From Chloroflexota bacterium (GTDB lineage Bacteria > Chloroflexota > Dehalococcoidia > DSTF01 > RBG-16-68-14), in assembly GCA_022563135.1 (NCBI GenBank), contig JADFNZ010000066.1, positions 1 through 8,769 of the forward strand: DNA of 8,769 nt. The letters are read 5' to 3'. Positions 7,234-8,769 of the stretch are shown in pieces. The translations under genes and the position numbers were made by a program. Under the pieces are notes generated by a model, which worked only from the letters and a program-made list of their open reading frames with translations, was not told the origin of the DNA and did not search any database. The stretch's first letter is position 1. The number at the start of each line of letters is the position of its first letter.

Positions 7234-7239
7234 AAGGAG
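7234..7239 (+). promoter_or_regulatory. ribosome binding site of the recombinase
   Basis: AAGGAG lies 4 nt before the ATG at 7244, slightly closer than usual. An in-frame TGA at 7232-7234 rules out a longer start, so it supports ATG 7244. Confidence 0.65.
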
Positions 7240-7243
7240 AGCC

Positions 7244-8182
7244 ATGAAGCCCGTAATTGCTAAGCGGCATCTAGAGACGATAAATACCGGCTATGTCATC
7301 AATGATGCATGGGAGGAATTCGCCATCCGCCTGAAGGGCGAGGGCAAGTCGAAGAACACCGTCGCGGTCTACAAGAGCGGCGTCCTCGGCCTGGCCGACT
7401 TCCTTGAGGAGCGAGGGATGCCGACCACGGTAGAAGCGATCAGCGGGGAGCATATCGCCGAGTACATGGCGTCGCTTCAGGGTCGCTTCATGCCGGCGAC
7501 ATGCAAGGCCCGCTTCTCGGCCCTGAGGGTCTTCTTCGGCTGGTTGATCGGCGAGGACGAGATCAACGACTCTCCGATGCGACGGCTCAATCCGCCGCAG
7601 GTGCCCTTCCAGGTCCGCGAGGGCTTCAGCCGCGAGGAGCTGGCCGCCCTCTTCGCCACGGTCCAGGGGCGGGAGTTCCTTGCCATCCGCGACCGGGCGA
7701 TCTTCGCCGTCATGCTCTCGACCGGCCTCCGCGTGGCCGAGCTCTGCTCCGTCAAGGTGGAGGACGTGGTGGGCGGCGATCACATCGTCATCAAGGGAAA
7801 GGGCGCCAAAGAGCGTGTGGTGCGGCTGGGTAACGTCGCTGCCCAGACTGTGCGGCGCTACCTACGGCGGCGTGGGGGCTCCGACGTGGCAGCGCTATTC
7901 ATCGGCGTTACGAACGAGCCGTTGTCGCCCCAGGCTGTGAAGCTGATGTACGGCCGCCGGGGTGACCAGGCCGAGATCAAGAAGTGCCATCCTCACCGAA
8001 TGCGCCGGACTTTCGCGTTGGACTTTCTCGACAGCGGCGGGCTGCCCGACGACTTGCGCGTCCTAATGGGGCACAGCAGCCAGCATGTCCTGCGACAATA
8101 TGTCGCCGCGCGCGAGCAGGATCGGGCGCTTCGAGCGCATGAGGAACACGATCCGGCGGACAGGTTGATGAGGGAGAGGTGA
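7244..8182 (+). CDS. tyrosine recombinase/integrase (XerC/D-like)
   Basis: A 312-residue site-specific DNA recombinase of the phage-integrase superfamily, which cuts and rejoins DNA through a 3'-phosphotyrosine. Residues ~18-105 form the SAM-like core-binding domain (WEEFAIRL..., SKNTVAVYKSGV, ATCKARFSALRVFFGWL). The catalytic domain starts near 126. All six active-site residues are visible: Arg163 (TGLRVAEL), Lys186 (KGKGAKER), His251 and Arg254 (HPHRMRRTF), His277 (LMGHSS) and the nucleophile Tyr286 (LRQYV). Length matches Xer-type enzymes, without the N-terminal arm-binding domain typical of larger phage integrases. It is divergent from an ABC operon rather than in a xer context, and is coupled to a novel HTH gene. 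That favours a mobile-element or cassette enzyme over the housekeeping XerC/D. The first ~80 bp of the gene are AT-richer than the rest. Start supported by AAGGAG and an upstream in-frame stop. Confidence 0.93.
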   Translation: MKPVIAKRHLETINTGYVINDAWEEFAIRLKGEGKSKNTVAVYKSGVLGLADFLEERGMPTTVEAISGEHIAEYMASLQGRFMPATCKARFSALRVFFGWLIGEDEINDSPMRRLNPPQVPFQVREGFSREELAALFATVQGREFLAIRDRAIFAVMLSTGLRVAELCSVKVEDVVGGDHIVIKGKGAKERVVRLGNVAAQTVRRYLRRRGGSDVAALFIGVTNEPLSPQAVKLMYGRRGDQAEIKKCHPHRMRRTFALDFLDSGGLPDDLRVLMGHSSQHVLRQYVAAREQDRALRAHEEHDPADRLMRER

Positions 8183-8730
8183 GCGACACGATCGACCCGG
8201 GACTCTACAACGCACCCAGATATCGCATAACTCACATAACAGGGCGGCGGCCAGAGGTGCGTGTTTCGGCTGATGGGCGGCGCCACTACTCTCCAACCAC
8301 GTGGGTTCATGCGCTATTCCATGAGTTGGTTCCAGGCATTCCTCGCGAGTTCGACCGAGACGAATTAGTCGGGCGACGAGCGTTCCATCTTCATGGATCG
8401 ATTCATGTCGGTGACAAGGAAGCATTCGAGCGAAGGGCCCTCGGTGACGCGTTCATAGACGAACGCCTGAAGGTCGAAGCTGAAACTGACGGAACCTGGG
8501 TTCCGGCGAGTCTGTGGTGGTCCCGGGAGAATCCGGTGGTCCTTCAAGCCCACAAGCCTCAAGCCAAGAGCGGGGGAAGGCCGCGCCTCGTATCGCTCTC
8601 AGACGACCAGCGGCGGGCAGCAAAAGAGGCAAAGAGACTTCACGCCAAAGGTGTGACCTGGCCGTCGGTAGAGCACCGACTGAAGTATTCCCGTAAGACC
8701 CTCCTTCGTTGGATTGAGTTGTTGAACTAA
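8179..8730 (+). CDS. unrecognised 183-residue protein with C-terminal GRPR plus helix-turn-helix
   Basis: Its GTG (8179-8181) overlaps the recombinase TGA as GTGA, with a GGGAG (8172-8176) just upstream, which implies translational coupling. I do not recognise the N-terminal ~125 residues. They look soluble, with His/Trp/Arg-rich stretches (RRHYSPTTWVHALFHEL, 34-50; RRAFHLHGSIHVGD, 66-79; TWVPASLWW, 106-114), and no signal peptide or membrane segment. A linker with GGRPRL (132-137) leads into a helical end (about 140-182) with AKGVTWPSVEHRLKYSRKTL then LRWI. This resembles the C-terminal HTH of resolvases and transposases, where GRP(R/K) precedes the helices and S-R-(K/S)-T-L sits on the recognition helix. 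I infer a DNA-binding partner or regulator of the recombinase, perhaps a directionality or accessory factor. No resolvase catalytic core is present. Codon use is less GC-biased than in the ABC genes, suggesting acquisition. Confidence 0.75.
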   Translation: MSDTIDPGLYNAPRYRITHITGRRPEVRVSADGRRHYSPTTWVHALFHELVPGIPREFDRDELVGRRAFHLHGSIHVGDKEAFERRALGDAFIDERLKVEAETDGTWVPASLWWSRENPVVLQAHKPQAKSGGRPRLVSLSDDQRRAAKEAKRLHAKGVTWPSVEHRLKYSRKTLLRWIELLN

Positions 8731-8769
8731 CCGCCCTCACCTGCGCCTAAATACCCCTGTCAAGCCCCT

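Larger units (their letters stand above)
7086..7243. promoter_or_regulatory. divergent intergenic region between ABC pair and recombinase
   Basis: This 158-bp region must hold the promoters of both divergent units. It changes abruptly from GC-rich (7086-7190) to AT-rich (7191-7243). For the ABC unit (minus strand) I find no convincing -35/-10 pair. A small GC hairpin, CCGGG (7169-7173) with CCCGG (7181-7185) and a 7-nt loop, lies in its possible leader. TTCAAA occurs twice in the same orientation (7192-7197 and 7214-7219), 22 bp apart or about two helical turns. This could be chance or a protein site. Confidence 0.45.
7203..7264 (+). repeat. 9-bp direct repeat ATTGCTAAG flanking the recombinase start
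   Basis: Exact copies of ATTGCTAAG lie at 7203-7211 and 7256-7264, starting 53 bp apart. The first covers the -35-like box; the second is inside recombinase codons 5-7. The spacing is close to five helical turns. Such a pair could be operator half-sites or recombinase arm-type sites, but a 9-bp match can also arise by chance. Confidence 0.4.

Noticed and set aside
7244..8182. Housekeeping XerC or XerD
   Set aside because: Catalytic residues fit, but the context (divergent from ABC genes, coupled to an unknown HTH gene, AT-richer start) does not match a conserved xer locus. A phylogeny would be needed.
1..8769. CRISPR array, tRNA, rRNA, or insertion-sequence ends
   Set aside because: No regularly spaced repeats, no tRNA-like cloverleaf sequence, no transposase and no long terminal inverted repeats were seen on reading both strands.

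Overview
The window is high-GC bacterial DNA with tightly packed genes. The GC-rich codon use, the Arg/Ala/Glu-rich proteins and the mix of families would fit a Chloroflexota (Thermomicrobia-like) or actinobacterial chromosome. That placement is an inference from composition and gene style only; no rRNA, tRNA or other phylogenetic marker is present.

Left part, plus strand (1-1319): the 3' end of an alpha/beta-hydrolase, a spacer of about 500 bp containing the decayed 3' end of a nitroreductase-family gene, and a complete small universal stress protein. The stress protein's nucleotide-loop glycines are partly lost.

Centre, minus strand (1342-7085; read right to left): two half-size ABC exporter genes overlapping by ATGA, then a glutamine-synthetase-family ligase and a short-chain dehydrogenase 11 bp apart. 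The two ABC proteins carry complementary defects in their ATPase sites. One has Asp in place of the catalytic Glu and the other a non-canonical signature motif, the hallmark of a heterodimeric exporter with one degenerate and one consensus site. The glutamine-synthetase homologue has Trp where classical enzymes have the ammonia-handling Glu, so it is better read as a gamma-glutamyl-amine ligase-like enzyme. The adjacent dehydrogenase would fit a small amine, alcohol or aldehyde catabolic unit, but the substrate cannot be read from sequence.

Right part, plus strand (7086-8769): a divergent intergenic region leads into a tyrosine recombinase with all six catalytic residues. It is coupled through a GTGA overlap to an unrecognised 183-residue protein ending in a GRPR motif and a probable helix-turn-helix like those of resolvases. 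The region before the recombinase and the second gene look less GC-rich than the housekeeping part, which suggests acquired DNA. A 9-bp direct repeat lies on either side of the recombinase start and overlaps a promoter-like sequence. This recombinase plus HTH pair is the most likely place for something undescribed, though no element ends or attachment sites can be defined within the window.
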